Assembly (NCBI GenBank): GCA_963575745.1
Contig: CAUYUJ010016360.1
Location: forward strand, 796,601-860,600
Reading direction: 5' to 3'
Origin: Prorocentrum cordatum
Lineage: Eukaryota > Sar > Dinophyceae > Prorocentrales > Prorocentraceae
Length of the DNA: 64,000 nucleotides
The translations under genes and the position numbers were made by a program. Positions 1-9,610 of this stretch are shown here, piece by piece. Numbering within the stretch: position 1 is the first letter of the stretch; every line of letters starts with the position of its first letter. Under the pieces are notes generated by a model, which was given only the letters and a program-made list of their open reading frames with translations, made no database searches and was not told the DNA's origin.

Positions 1-500
1 GGCCCAAAAGCCAAATGCCCCCGAAGATCGCCCCCTGAGCGCCCCAGAGGCCTCCAAGATTGCCCCAAGACCGCCCAAGAGCCCCAGGACAAATCAAGCA
101 GCTCCCAAGACGGAGCCCTTGAAGGCCCTGAATCGCCTCAAGATGGCCCGTACACGCCCCAGAACGACCCAAGAGGCCCCCAAAAGGACACTAGGAGGGC
201 CCCGCGACGGCCCCAGATGCTTCGAAGACGCCCAAGATGGCCCCCAGGACGGGCCTGGAGCACCCCAAGAGGGCTCCAAGTCGGCTCAGCGAGGCCCCCA
301 AGACGGCTTCCGACGGCGTCAGATGAGCCAGGAACCCCTTAAGACGGCTAAAGAGGCCCCCGATAAGCCCACAAAGGCCCCCGAGAGGCCCAAGAAGGCC
401 TCCACGATGCTTCCAAGAGGCCCCCAAGATCGATCCCAGGAGGCCCCAGGAGTGCCCCCAGAGACCCCCAAGAGTGCCCCCAAAGGCTCCCAAGACCCTC
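1..500. repeat. CCCAAGA/GGCCCC degenerate short-period array
   Basis: The stretch is built from loosely repeated 10-18 bp phrases such as CCCAAGA followed by GGCCCC. This is the reverse orientation of the CTTGGG/GGCCTC arrays found later in the window. Open frames in it on both strands are low-complexity products of the repeat, so no gene is called. Confidence 0.75.
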
Positions 501-865
501 CTCCTCTTCATCCTCCTCTTCCTGATCTTCCCCGTCATCCTCCCTCAATTGTTCCCCGAAGGGTTTAGACAACGACTGGGGAAACACATGGTCCGATAGC
601 TTGGCAGAGCTCTGCCCACAACGTTCGGCCACGCAAGCGCTTGCAAAAGGCAGGGGGCGGCGGTGATTCGCCGTAGGCGTCTTCGATAATGCCCACAGAG
701 CCACAGCTCAGCTCTCCTCTTTAAAAACCAGCCATAGACGGAGAAAGGTGGCGGATTAAGAAAGAAGGGCGAGAAAGGAGGAACTTGGTGCCGCCTGCAC
801 ATGTTTTGACCGCGCAAACATCCAGCCCCGCCCCCAAGATCGGCGGCATTGGCCGGATGCCATTA
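501..865. other. Unassigned intergenic stretch
   Basis: It is less repetitive than its neighbours. I see no domain, RNA gene or clear exon, only short open frames with no recognisable content. Confidence 0.5.
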
Positions 866-1026
866 CAATCTGTATCCACTGCCTTGCGGGCCGGGCCTCT
901 GCCGCGAGCTCGTGGATGCGGAGACGGTCTTGTTGCGGGTGCCGCGCCGAACCTATCCATGCGACCGCGTGCGCATCCGCGGGATCGCGCCCCAGAGCCC
1001 AGACCTCGAGGGCGTTGACACAGATG
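866..1026. repeat. GC-rich inverted-repeat element, family B copy 1
   Basis: The left end (ATCTGTATCC, then GCCTTGCGGGCC) is roughly complementary to the right end (CTCGAGGGCG, then ACACAGAT). The middle contains GCGACCGCGTGCGCATCCGCGG, which recurs as variants in the copies at 1334-1482 and about 36270-36400. It resembles a short foldback or MITE-like element. Confidence 0.45.
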
Positions 1027-1089
1027 CGGTCGCCGCTCGCGATTCGTATTTTCCCCCCCACAGCGGGGATGTCAGGGACGTTCTGGGGA

Positions 1090-1315
1090 TCTTCGAGGGG
1101 AGCGCATGCCGCCCGTGCGGGCCACGCTGGGCGCGGCCGTGAGAGCCGTGGTGTGCGCCTGGTGTGCGCAGGCGGCGGGCGGCCTCGGGCCCGCAGCGGC
1201 TCAGGCGCCGGAGGCCGGACACGGCGAGGGCGCTGCGGAGCTGTGCGCCGTGGGCGCGCTGCTGCTGCGGGACTGCACAGCCCGAGGGAGACGAAACGAC
1301 ACAAGCACAAAAGTT
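1090..1315 (+). CDS. Candidate internal exon, unknown protein
   Basis: This GC-rich stretch between two family B elements is open and Ala/Cys/Leu-rich. Phrases such as VVCAWCAQ and ELCAVGALLLRD alternate hydrophobic and small residues, as real coding sequence does and as the neighbouring repeats do not. It resembles in style the candidate exon at 1676-1918 and could belong to the same multi-exon gene upstream of the glycosyltransferase exon. Splice junctions cannot be fixed by eye, and no family is recognised. The alternative is a chance open frame in GC-rich DNA. Confidence 0.25.
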
Positions 1316-1333
1316 TCTCGCGGGGCGCAAGGC

Positions 1334-1482
1334 ATATCCGTATCCGCGGCCTCGCGGGCCAGGCCCTTGGGCCGCGACCCCGCTGATACGGGGCGCTTTG
1401 TTCGCGGCTGCCCCGCGCGGAACGTATCCGTGCGACCGCATGGCGCCTGGGAATCCAGACCGCGAGGGCGCGGATACAGATA
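1334..1482. repeat. GC-rich inverted-repeat element, family B copy 2
   Basis: The left end TATCCGTATCCGCGGCC is complementary to the right end, which reads GCGCGGATACAGATA. The centre carries GTGCGACCGCATGGCGCC, shared with the other family B copies. The element lies directly before a family A foldback (1502-1639), with TTGTGAGT between them. Confidence 0.55.
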
Positions 1483-1501
1483 CTTGTGCCGCTTGTGAGT
1501 T

Positions 1502-1639
1502 TCGGAGGTCCGCGCGGACTCCTCGGGTCGGCGCTGGAGCCCTGCTGGCGGCGCCTCTCCAGCGCCGCCCCTGGCGCGATCCGCGCGCCACGGGCGGGGG
1601 TTCCAGCGCCAGCCCGAGGAATCCGCGCCCGCCCCCGAA
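1502..1639. repeat. Foldback element, family A copy 1
   Basis: The arms are TCGGAGGTCCGCGCGGA, then CTCCTCGGGTCGGCGCTGG on the left, and CCAGCGCCAGCCCGAGGA, then ATCCGCGCCCG on the right, so the unit folds on itself. It is followed by a pyrimidine-rich run ending GCCAG at 1675, which looks like a 3' splice site. Other copies lie at 1933-2077, 39581-39706 and 43377-43551. Confidence 0.65.
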
Positions 1640-1675
1640 GGCTTCTGCTTGTGCGGCCTTGTCTTCCTCCGCCAG

Positions 1676-1918
1676 CGGCTGCTGCTGCGGCCCTTGCGGC
1701 GGCCGCGGCGGAGCCAGGCGCACTGCCCTCGGCGACGGGCGCGAGCTCGGAGCTCGTGGTGTGTGCTGAGCTCGCCGGCGCGCTGGTCGGAGAGGCGTTC
1801 GCGGGCGGGCCGCAGTGCTCCGTGTGCCCAGAGGCGTGCGCACTCGCGCTGGTGCTGCAGGCGGCGGGCACGGCGTTCGCCACGGTGGCCGTGTGCTCGC
1901 AGACTCGAGGGGCAAAAG
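1676..1918 (+). CDS. Candidate internal exon, unknown protein
   Basis: The exon would begin after the acceptor-like TCCTCCGCCAG at 1665-1675 and end near the GGTTGC at 1918-1923. The frame encodes an Ala-rich start and then a stretch including ELVVCAELAGALVGEAF and ALVLQAAGTAFATVAV, which looks like folded, cysteine-containing protein rather than repeat translation. It lies between foldback copies A1 and A2, and the glycosyltransferase exon follows A2. The phases I can choose for a GT-AG intron between the two do not match cleanly, so the gene model is unresolved. Confidence 0.35.
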
Positions 1919-1932
1919 GTTGCACGAGCATA

Positions 1933-2077
1933 GACGTTCCGAGTTCCGCGCGGATTTCACGGATCGGCGCTGGGCCCCCCTGGCGGCGCCTCCCAGCGCC
2001 GCCATTGGCGCGCGGGGCGCGCCAGGGCGGAGTGTCTGCGGGAGATCCGAGAACTCCGCGCGGAGCTCCGAAGTGTC
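1933..2077. repeat. Foldback element, family A copy 2
   Basis: Left arm GTTCCGAGTTCCGCGCGGA pairs with right arm TCCGCGCGGAGCTCCGAAG. The edge TGTCATGTTTATGCCATTG resembles the right edge of copy 4 (TGTTATGTTTATGTCACTTG). Directly downstream, TTTGTTCATCTACAG at 2093-2107 forms a plausible 3' splice site for the glycosyltransferase exon. Confidence 0.65.
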
Positions 2078-2107
2078 ATGTTTATGCCATTGTTTGTTCA
2101 TCTACAG

Positions 2108-3259
2108 ACGTTGCTGATGCTGCTGCAAGCCTACCAAAGGCTCCACCAGGCTGGGATCGAGCCCGACTGGGCCGGGGGCAGCCTGGACGGGGACCTTCGT
2201 GGCTTCATCGACGCCCGCCGTTCACACTGCGGCATCGCGCGCCAGCGGGAGCTCTCTTCCGTCGTGTTACCACCATCAGGTTCTAACACCAGGCATCCTC
2301 TCGATGTGGCGCACCCAGCGTTGGTCGGCGCGGGGGCCACAAGGCAGGTCGCGATACTTCTGGCCGCGACGCCGTCAATGTTGCGAGTGTACCAGCCCTT
2401 TATAAATTTATGGCGCTGCTATGCCTTGCGGCACGGGTTGCAGTTCATTCTGGAGACTGACGACACAGAGGTGCGGCCGCCGCACCGCCGCGCCAAAAAT
2501 TGGATACGCTGGTTTGCGGTCCGTCGCCACCTCGACTTCTACGAGGCTCTGCTGGTCGTGGACCCCGACACGTTTGTCGTCCCCGAGTGCTGGAACGTGT
2601 CCATCCCCGCGGTCCTGGGTTCCACGGCGGCTGCGCGGCGCGGCCAGCACGCCAGCCCGGATGTGGGTATGCGCGACTTCGGCCGCCCACAGACGTTGAA
2701 CAACGGGGTGGTTTTGGTGAGGTCCACTCCGCGAGGTCGCTTCTTCTTGGACCAGCTGCTCGCGAAGGCGGCTTGGATGCAGACGATCGAGAAGGACCAG
2801 GGCGCGTTTGACGAGACCGTCCTCGAGGTCCTGGGGCTGGAGGCCCTGTCGCGTGGAGAGGACGGCTACGATTCCGAGTGCGTGCAGCACGTTTTTCCCA
2901 ACGCCAGGGGGAATCACGAGGTCGCGCTGTACGCCCTGTGCTGGTGGCGCGTCAGCGAGCGCCTGGCGGGCCCCTTCGGCGCACGCCTTTCAGACACGAT
3001 CCGGTTCGCAGATCCGCGGCTGGCGGACGTGAACCACGTCGTCGGAGCGCGTGGAATGTCGGAGCCCGCCGTGCTGCACCACTTCGCGGGCCGCTCGAAG
3101 GATTGGGACGCCATGCTGGACGCCTTCGGCGTCCCGCCTCGGCAGACCATGGACTGCCACGCGGTGCACGAGCACGTCCACGCGGCGGGGGCCGCGCGCC
3201 TGTGCGTGCCTGGCGCCGCAGAGGTGGCGGAGTGCGAGGACGGGCTGCTCGTGTGCTAG
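2108..3259 (+). CDS. Glycosyltransferase-like protein, GT-A fold (GT34-like), 3' exon
   Basis: The exon encodes about 383 residues up to a TAG at 3257-3259. An ATG at 2078 is in frame but lies in the edge of a foldback repeat, so I start at the acceptor ending 2107 and treat the true N-terminus as upstream. Features fit a nucleotide-sugar-dependent transferase of the GT-A type. A core strand RQVAILLAATPSM begins near 2342. A DxD-like metal site LLVVDPDTFVV spans about 2549-2581. NNGVVLVR (about 2699-2722) is the typical acceptor-side motif, and a late HHFAGRSKDW (about 3076-3105) resembles the His/Gly/Lys motif of the GMA12/MNN10-like GT34 family. No membrane anchor is visible in this exon; one could lie in upstream exons. 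Sugar and acceptor cannot be read from sequence. GC at third positions is strong and the frame is intact. Confidence 0.7.
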   Translation, partial: TLLMLLQAYQRLHQAGIEPDWAGGSLDGDLRGFIDARRSHCGIARQRELSSVVLPPSGSNTRHPLDVAHPALVGAGATRQVAILLAATPSMLRVYQPFINLWRCYALRHGLQFILETDDTEVRPPHRRAKNWIRWFAVRRHLDFYEALLVVDPDTFVVPECWNVSIPAVLGSTAAARRGQHASPDVGMRDFGRPQTLNNGVVLVRSTPRGRFFLDQLLAKAAWMQTIEKDQGAFDETVLEVLGLEALSRGEDGYDSECVQHVFPNARGNHEVALYALCWWRVSERLAGPFGARLSDTIRFADPRLADVNHVVGARGMSEPAVLHHFAGRSKDWDAMLDAFGVPPRQTMDCHAVHEHVHAAGAARLCVPGAAEVAECEDGLLVC

Positions 3260-3778
3260 AGGAAAAGACGCATCTGGGCAGGGGCAGGTCGATGGGCGTC
3301 TCCCCATGGGAGGGTCCAGGGCTCTGGCCCTCGGGAGGGCCAGCGCGGGCCCCGCAGTCCAGCGCGAGACCTTCTGGGAACCGACATCGAAACCCGCATT
3401 CCAAGGGTGTCTCTGTTTGGTCGGCTCGGCTGCGTCGCAGTTGGTTGCCTTCGGTCGGCTCGGTTCGCCCGATTGTTGTGTGGCAGCTGCGTCGCTGCGC
3501 ACTCCTGTGCTGCTTGTGGCCTGTCGGCTTCGGTTTCGCTGTCGATTCGGCCGGTGCGCGGCTGTGCTGTCGCCGTGGGTGGTTTGCAGTGCAGTAGTTG
3601 GGTGATGGGGTAACGCAGTGGCGACCGCCCGAACTCCCACGCCGGCGGGCATGCTTCCGTTTGGTGGCTCGCCCGCCCCAAGCAGGTCCGCCCCTCTCGG
3701 GCTCGTGCAGTGCCGAAGTGGCTCCTGGCTTCGGCACCCGTGTCACCGCTACCCGTCGAAGGACACCACGACACGCTT
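3260..3778. other. 3' flank of the glycosyltransferase exon, no gene seen
   Basis: This GC-rich sequence contains repeated TCGGCTCGG phrases near 3418-3470. I see no supported coding sequence; open frames overlap on both strands. Confidence 0.5.
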
Positions 3779-3955
3779 ACAGTGAGCGGCTTGAATAAGG
3801 AACACTTGCTTTTCAAAAAGGGCTCGGTCGTTCCTTAGGCTTGCATGCGTTATTTACAGTTCCTTATGCGTTATTTGTTATTTATCGTTCCTTATGCGTT
3901 ATTCCTTGGGATAAAAAAGGGGCTTCGTTCCTTATTTATCGTTCCTTAGGTCAGG
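3779..3955. repeat. Interspersed repeat R1 (GTTCCTTA-rich)
   Basis: It begins ACAGTGAGCGGCTTGAATAA and continues with GGCTTGCATGCGTTATTTA and several GTTCCTTA/TGCGTTATT repeats. A second copy lies at about 20918-21010, inside another repeat (R2). Confidence 0.7.
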
Positions 3956-4422
3956 CCGATGACTGTAGATGTGCAAGAGGCTGGCACCACATCAGCAGAC
4001 CCCATCTGACCGCATCCGCAGGCACCATCCGCAGCCCTGGGTTGCTCGCGGGTGGCCTGCGCCTCTCCTGCCGAGCGGGCCTCTCGACCATTTTTCGTGT
4101 GCCACCGGGCCCTGTCAGCTGCCCCAGCGCGGCGAGGAGTTTTTCGAGTGGACCGAGCTGTGGCCCACCTCCGCACGAGACGGCGAGGTGACGGAAGGAC
4201 GTCGCTGTCACCGTGAGAGACCTGCGTGATTCATGGTGATGTCGCGTTTGGGTCTTCAGGACACCGAGCCGTGTTGTGGGAGCCGAGTTCGGTTTCAACA
4301 ACAACGCACGCACTCCTCCGGAGGACGGCAGCTCCCTATCGGGGTCAGCCACGTTTCGCCAGGGCCGGCAAACGGCGATCTCGTTGGCGGGCGACAGGAA
4401 CCAGATCATATGCCTCTGTGGG
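3956..4422. other. Unassigned stretch
   Basis: Mixed-composition sequence with no domain, no clear exon and no internal repeat that I can support. Confidence 0.4.
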
Positions 4423-4515
4423 CGTCTCTCTCTCTCTCTCTCTCTTTGTCTCTCATTTCTATCTCTCTATCTCTACCTGCCTCTCTCTCTCTCTCTGTAT
4501 CTCTCTACCTCTCTA
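4423..4515. repeat. CT dinucleotide microsatellite
   Basis: Runs of TCTCTC with occasional interruptions. Confidence 0.9.
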
Positions 4516-5340
4516 GCGCGCTTTCGCTCTTTGCACGTGTCTCCGCCAAGGGGGGGTACCCGCCGTCGTGGCTTTGCTGGGTGGACGCGCTTCTGCGCCC
4601 CCGCCGCTTACAGCATCGCCTCTGCACTGGCCGGTCTGGTGGTATCCGTCCCTGGGTCCGTCCCCCCAACGCGCCTAGGGAGTCGACAGCTGATAGCACC
4701 GCCCACTCCCTGCAGCCCGCCCTGCATCCGTCCCGCTGCACTTTACTGCTTGGGGCGCCGCTACCTCCTGCTCCGCTGCACCAGGACATCGTTGCCATGG
4801 CTCTGCGCTTCCAGTCGCTGCACCTCCTCTTCGCGCACCGCATCCTCTGCCCCAGCCCCTGGGTGTGGCCGCGACGCCACCCCGCGCCCGCTGCCAGGGG
4901 TGCGGCACCGGCTGGCCGCCCCGGCCGGCCCGCAGCGAACCACACCGTGTGGGCGCTCTCCCTCCTCCCCCCCCCCTGCCCTGCGGCCGCTTCCTCCTGC
5001 TGAATGACGCATTGACCCACGATCTTCGAAGTCTCCTCCCAGCTTCTCCTTCTTCCCCTCGCCCCCCCCGTCCCCTTCCCCACCTCCTCCTTTTCGTGTG
5101 CAACTCTGCAACTCCTTTTTCGCGCCTTCGCCTTCTCCCTCTCAACCTCCCCCCATGTGATTCGCTCCACATCTCCCCCCCGTCCCGACGGACCAGGAGG
5201 ACGGCGAAAACGACGACAACGATGACGACCAATGACGACCCTCCTCCACAGTTCTTTTCCTTATCAGCAACTCCTCCGAAGCTGGACGAAAGGGCGGGCT
5301 GTGCGTTTCGCTTGAGAATTCAATACCGTTCATAGCCCTG
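4516..5340. other. Pyrimidine-rich stretch without a supported gene
   Basis: C and T dominate, especially 4960-5180. Overlapping open frames in all phases are Pro/Ser/Arg-rich composition artefacts. Confidence 0.5.
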
Positions 5341-5369
5341 CAGGTTAATTGTTGACAACCGTATCACAG

Positions 5370-6044
5370 ATGGATGGCGGGTGGTTTTCAAAATGTGGTT
5401 TTCGCGCCGCGCGCGGTCGTGTTCAAATTCTTGACGCTTCGCGTATCCCCACCAGATCTGGTTTCCCCCCTGACTACGCCCCCCTCCAGCAACTCGCTGC
5501 ACCGGCACAGTTGGACGGAGAAGTAGGGGAAGTGCCATCCCCACACAGATACGGAAGCGGCAGCGGCGAATACGAAGTCGACTGGGACGAGTCCAACAAA
5601 GGATCGGATACAGAAGGACAGGCTCCGGGAATCCCACCAGACAGGACTGTCTCCATGATCGCCAGTCCCACACAACGGGCAGTCGAGGCCGACATCCCAG
5701 ACCCAAGCGACAGTGAGGCTTCCGACAGTCCGCCAGTTCTATGGACCCAGCCCCCGCAAAGGGTCGACTCAGCAGCCTGGACGCCTTTCGCTAGTGCCTA
5801 CTCCCGTTCACTTCAGGAATATATCGGAGACGGCAGAAAGCTAAGGGGAGCCGGGAGCAAGTCAGAGCGCCGACCACCCTCTATTCCTGAGGACGCCACA
5901 TTTGATCCCGATGCCCGCCCGCCACTTAGCTCGCTTTGGCAGAATCGCAGCTCGGACCGGGGGCCTGACCCCCAGGCAGCATCCCTCCCACTCGCGCGCC
6001 CAGATGATCCCTTGGGCGGGCTCCCCATGTACTTGAAGCCAATC
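5370..6044 (+). CDS. Hypothetical protein, acidic disordered region (first segment)
   Basis: The frame runs from an ATG at 5370 to a TAA at 6045-6047. It encodes a Pro/Ser/Asp-rich sequence including GSGSGEYEVDWDESN and DIPDPSDSEASDSPP, typical of a disordered region. An acceptor-like TATCCCCACCAG ends near 5456, so the real exon may start there. A second frame just downstream (6109-6756) continues with better-structured sequence, suggesting one gene broken by a frameshift or a missed intron. No family is recognised. It could be an ordinary dinoflagellate hypothetical protein or the gag-like part of a retroelement; nothing here decides. Confidence 0.4.
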
Positions 6045-6108
6045 TAAGAGGCGGATACTAAAGTGGACGAGCCAACCCCAGATAAGATCATCAGACTTCA
6101 AGAAGACG

Positions 6109-6756
6109 CTGGGAGGCGCATTCAATGGGATCTGGACTGCCTGGGTCCGTAAGGCAGGCAGCAGGCACGGGGGCCCGTGGGTCAACATCAAAACCGACCC
6201 CAAGAAGAACACGGTACAGCTATGCGAAGACTTTCTTCTGGCATGGGAGGAAGCAGGCTACGATGCCTACAAGATGGACGTCGAGCGCCGGCTCCACGTA
6301 GAATGGCCAACAGTCATGGAGAAGCATCGCCTGCTGCTACAACGCGACACCAGGACGCGAGCCCCCAAGGGCCGCAGTGGTGACGGCCGCCCGTACCCAT
6401 GGGCCGTCAGCAGCAATGTCGCGCCAGCACCCCCCTCAATGCACGACGGGGGCAGAGACGCCACGCAAGCAACCCCCCCAGGCGAGCCCAGTGGAGATGT
6501 CCGGCGGTACCCATGGAGCAAGCCCAGAGAGGCCACAGGTGCACCGGCGTACACCGACTTCAGGGTTGGCCCGCAGACTGGCGCGTCCAGTTCAGCCGCC
6601 CCGTGGAATCCATGGCAGTCCAGGGAGGGGTGGGACCGCCGGCAAAGCACATGGACCGGCACAGATTGGAGGACCACGGAGAAACGGACTGCCCCTAGGG
6701 GAGACGCACACTACGCCGATAAGCGACAGCGCGGTCGGGACTTCGACCGCAAGTGA
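6109..6756 (+). CDS. Hypothetical protein, continuation in another frame
   Basis: This frame is open from 6037 and ends at a stop at 6754-6756. From about 6109 it encodes a Trp-rich, apparently folded stretch (GGAFNGIWTAWVRK, GGPWVNIKT, LCEDFLLAWEEAGYDAYKMD, VERRLHVEWPTVMEKHRLLL), then a low-complexity Pro/Thr/Arg tail with three RPYPW/RRYPW-like repeats. It lies in phase 1 relative to the upstream segment at 5370-6044. The change of frame between about 6045 and 6110 implies an intron, frameshift or pseudogene. No catalytic motif is visible. Confidence 0.4.
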   Translation: MGGAFNGIWTAWVRKAGSRHGGPWVNIKTDPKKNTVQLCEDFLLAWEEAGYDAYKMDVERRLHVEWPTVMEKHRLLLQRDTRTRAPKGRSGDGRPYPWAVSSNVAPAPPSMHDGGRDATQATPPGEPSGDVRRYPWSKPREATGAPAYTDFRVGPQTGASSSAAPWNPWQSREGWDRRQSTWTGTDWRTTEKRTAPRGDAHYADKRQRGRDFDRK

Positions 6757-7158
6757 CGCCGTCTGGTCTAGCCAAGGCGCGATGTCCAGTTCTCCAGGCC
6801 CAGGAAGGAAGGCCCCGTCATCGAGGGCCACTCGGCCAGGGCTCCTGCGCCCATTCCCTGTCCTGCCCTCCCCTGCGCCCCCTTGGGCACTTCCCAGTGC
6901 ACGTCTACGGCTCGAGGCACTTTCCCCGCTCACGAAGCTCCAGGCCGCGGCTCTGACCACCTTCCCCCCGTTCATGTCGATACCCCGTGTTGCCACTCAG
7001 CCTGTCTCGGAGCGCAACGCGTGCTTTCTGGAGGACAACGACCTCGGTCAGCTGGGTACAGCCTCCATCACGCTATACAAAGTGGCCTCCGTCGCGCTGA
7101 CCCTGTGGGCCACATGGGCCCCCGACGTGCCATGCGGGGCCCAATGGGTCGGCAGCCC
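6757..7158. other. Unassigned stretch
   Basis: GC-rich and open in several frames. I see no motif or repeat unit that separates signal from composition. Confidence 0.35.
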
Positions 7159-8420
7159 CATGGTCCTCGAGCGCCCCCTCGCTGCCCACAGGCACGCAAT
7201 CGGTCAGGACAAGACGTCGCGGACGGAAGACCCCCCACGGGCCACACCGACCACGAGCTGTCCCGTGACGAAGGGGGCTCGTTTCACCGCAGTGACAGGC
7301 ACCAGCCGTAATACCCGTGTCACCTCCTGGGAGTGAGGTGCACAATTCACACTGCGTATAGACCCCCACGGAACTTCGTGGGCTCTTAGCCCGTGCGGTC
7401 TGGCTGCAATAATCCTGCCCACTGCTCACTTTGGCCTTGTTCACGAGGACATGAGCCCGATTCGCTCGCTTGGGCGCTCACTTTGGACGGTTGGGGCGGC
7501 AGGCCAAAGGCCCCCCCCCCATGCGCTCCGCACTCCCGACGTCCGACAGCCCTGCACTGATGGCGCTTCCCCCCACGAGGCGGCGCCACACGCCGACGAC
7601 ATACCGACTGCGCGCGCTGGGTCCTCGACAGACGGTGCCAGCACCTGGCTCCTCCTCCCCCATGTATTCAAATGTTATGCGGCTATCGGCTGCGCCTCCC
7701 CCTTCCCTCCTGACGCCCTCGACGACTGTGGGGCTGGCCGACAACGCGTGACGTTCGCAAGACGCGCTCCACACTGGCAGGGGCCATCATGGCCCTCTAA
7801 AGTCCCTTGCTGCCCACAGGCACGCAATGGGTGAGGAGAAGACGTCGCGGACGGTTGACCCCCCTGGGCCACATCGGCCGCGGGCAGTCCCTTCACCAAG
7901 GGGGCTCGTTTCACCGCAGTGACAGGCCCGGGCCTTAATACACGTGTCACCTCCTGGGAGCGAGGTGCACAATTCGCACTGCGTACACCACGGTGCTTCG
8001 TGGGCTCTTAGCCCGTGCGGTCTGGCTGCAATAATCCTGCCCACGGCTCACTTTGGCTTTGTTCACAGGGACATGTGCCCGCGTCGCCCGCTTGGGCGCT
8101 CACTTGGGACGGCTGGGGCGGCAGGCCGAAGGCCCCCCCCCCATGCGCTCCGCACTCCCGACGCCCGACGGCCTTGTCCGAGTGACGTTTCCCCCCCACG
8201 AGGCGGCGCCACACGCCGACGACTTACCGACTTCACGTGTTGGGTCCTCGACTGGCGGTGTTACCACATGGCTCCTCCTCTCCATGTATTCAAATGTTCT
8301 GCGGCTATCGGCTGCGCCTCCTCCCCTCCCCTCCTGACGCCCTCGACGACTGCTGAGGTGAGCCGACGACGTGCAGTGTGGCTCTGGCCTAATACCTTCG
8401 GGTCACCTCCTGGGGGCGAG
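7159..8420. repeat. Tandem duplication, unit about 627 bp, plus partial third copy
   Basis: The landmark CACCTCCTGGGAG starts at 7321, recurs at 7948 (627 bp later), and in a diverged form at 8404. The landmarks ACGCAATSGGTSAGG (7195 and 7822) and GGCTGCAATAATCCTGCCCA keep the same spacing. The third copy is truncated and diverged. Its open frames repeat with the unit and do not look like a protein. Confidence 0.8.
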
Positions 8421-9432
8421 GTGTACCCTTCTCAGCACTGCGTATTGGTACAGTGCTCGCCTGGGATGGTGGGGGCTTCCGGCCGTAGGCCCACCCCTTA
8501 CGTTCCACTCGACGCCTTCTGGAGGCTGGTCCTCTTGCCCAGTGGCTGTTCCCCTCACTTGACAAGCGCCGACTGGGTCCTCGACCACCACCTGCGGGTG
8601 GTTCTGGTAAGGCACACTCCTGCGCAAGTGGTTTATCCTTTGGCAGGCCCGGCCTGTCCACGACGTGGCCGTACCGCTAACGGCGCCGTCGCCCTGGAGT
8701 ACGGCTTCCTGTGCATGTGGCGCATCCTTTGGCAGGTCCGTGTCTCCTCCTGGCAGGCGTTTCCCCCCCGGCGTTGCCAGCGACATTTGCTTCTTCCTCT
8801 GGTAGAGGTTCACGCCCGCGGACGCCATCGACGTCTTGCCCTTCTGCGATGGTCAGGTGGTGCACTCCTACCCGCAGTTCCCTCCTGGCGAGACACTGAG
8901 CACTGGTGGTTGTGACGTGGCCCCCGCGCGACGTTCATCCCTGTGGTTGATGGTGGTGGCTGCCACTCGGGATTCATGACCTGTCCACCACTGATTGGGT
9001 CAGGGACGGCTTGCCGGCGAGCACCTGGTGCTCCGTGAGTGAGGTTTTTTTCCCCCCCCCCTCGTTCTTCCTTCCTGTCGCCCTGCTCAGCGCCCGGCTT
9101 CCTGGTGCTGGCGCCACGTCGCCACGTGCGGCTGGCTCTCGACAGGCGCTCTGCATCTCTTAGGCTCGTTGCCTCCGTCTGCCCGTTTTCCCCAATTTGC
9201 TCTGCAAGTTGCATGTGCGGTCGGCTGTCGACAGTGACAGTTGGGTTCGCAAATTATCTGGCTCTGCGCCCCAGTCAGCCCGATTGACACGCCCTCTTGA
9301 CTCTTCCTTGCGGGCCGCATATCAAAAAAGTATCCCCACCAGCCCATCCAGTAACGATGCCCAGGCGAATGGAGGTGATCGGGGAAGTGAGGGAGCATAC
9401 AAAGTAAGAAAGGGCTGGGGAACCCGTCTTAC
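8421..9432. other. Unassigned stretch
   Basis: GC-rich unique sequence. No supported exon or RNA gene. Confidence 0.4.
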
Positions 9433-9610
9433 CCAAGACGGCGAGGATGGAGGAGGAATCGGAGGAGGATGAGGAGGAGGAGGAACTGAAGGAGGAGGAG
9501 GGGGAGCGGGAGGAGGGAGGAGGGAGGAGGAGCAATAGGCGGATGAGGAGGAGGAGGAGGAGGAGCAGGACGAGAATGAGGAGGAGGATGAGGAGAAGGG
9601 CGAGCAGAAT
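9433..9610. repeat. GGA/GAG purine microsatellite
   Basis: Nearly pure purine on the + strand (GGAGGAGGA, GAGGAGG). Confidence 0.9.

Noticed and set aside
756-2101. Two long minus-strand open frames (391 and 382 residues)
   Set aside because: They run antisense through GC-rich inverted-repeat elements, are Arg/Ala/Pro-rich throughout and show no motif. GC-rich DNA without stops explains them.
2952-3816. Minus-strand open frames antisense to the glycosyltransferase end
   Set aside because: Composition-driven shadows; part is the antisense of dispersed repeat R1.
4233-5007. Overlapping + frames of about 250 residues
   Set aside because: They translate CT microsatellite and C-rich sequence in all phases, with no domain.
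6377-7336. 319-residue + frame
   Set aside because: It overlaps the better-structured frame 6109-6756 and runs into the 627-bp repeat; the protein is Pro/Arg/Ser-rich without motifs.
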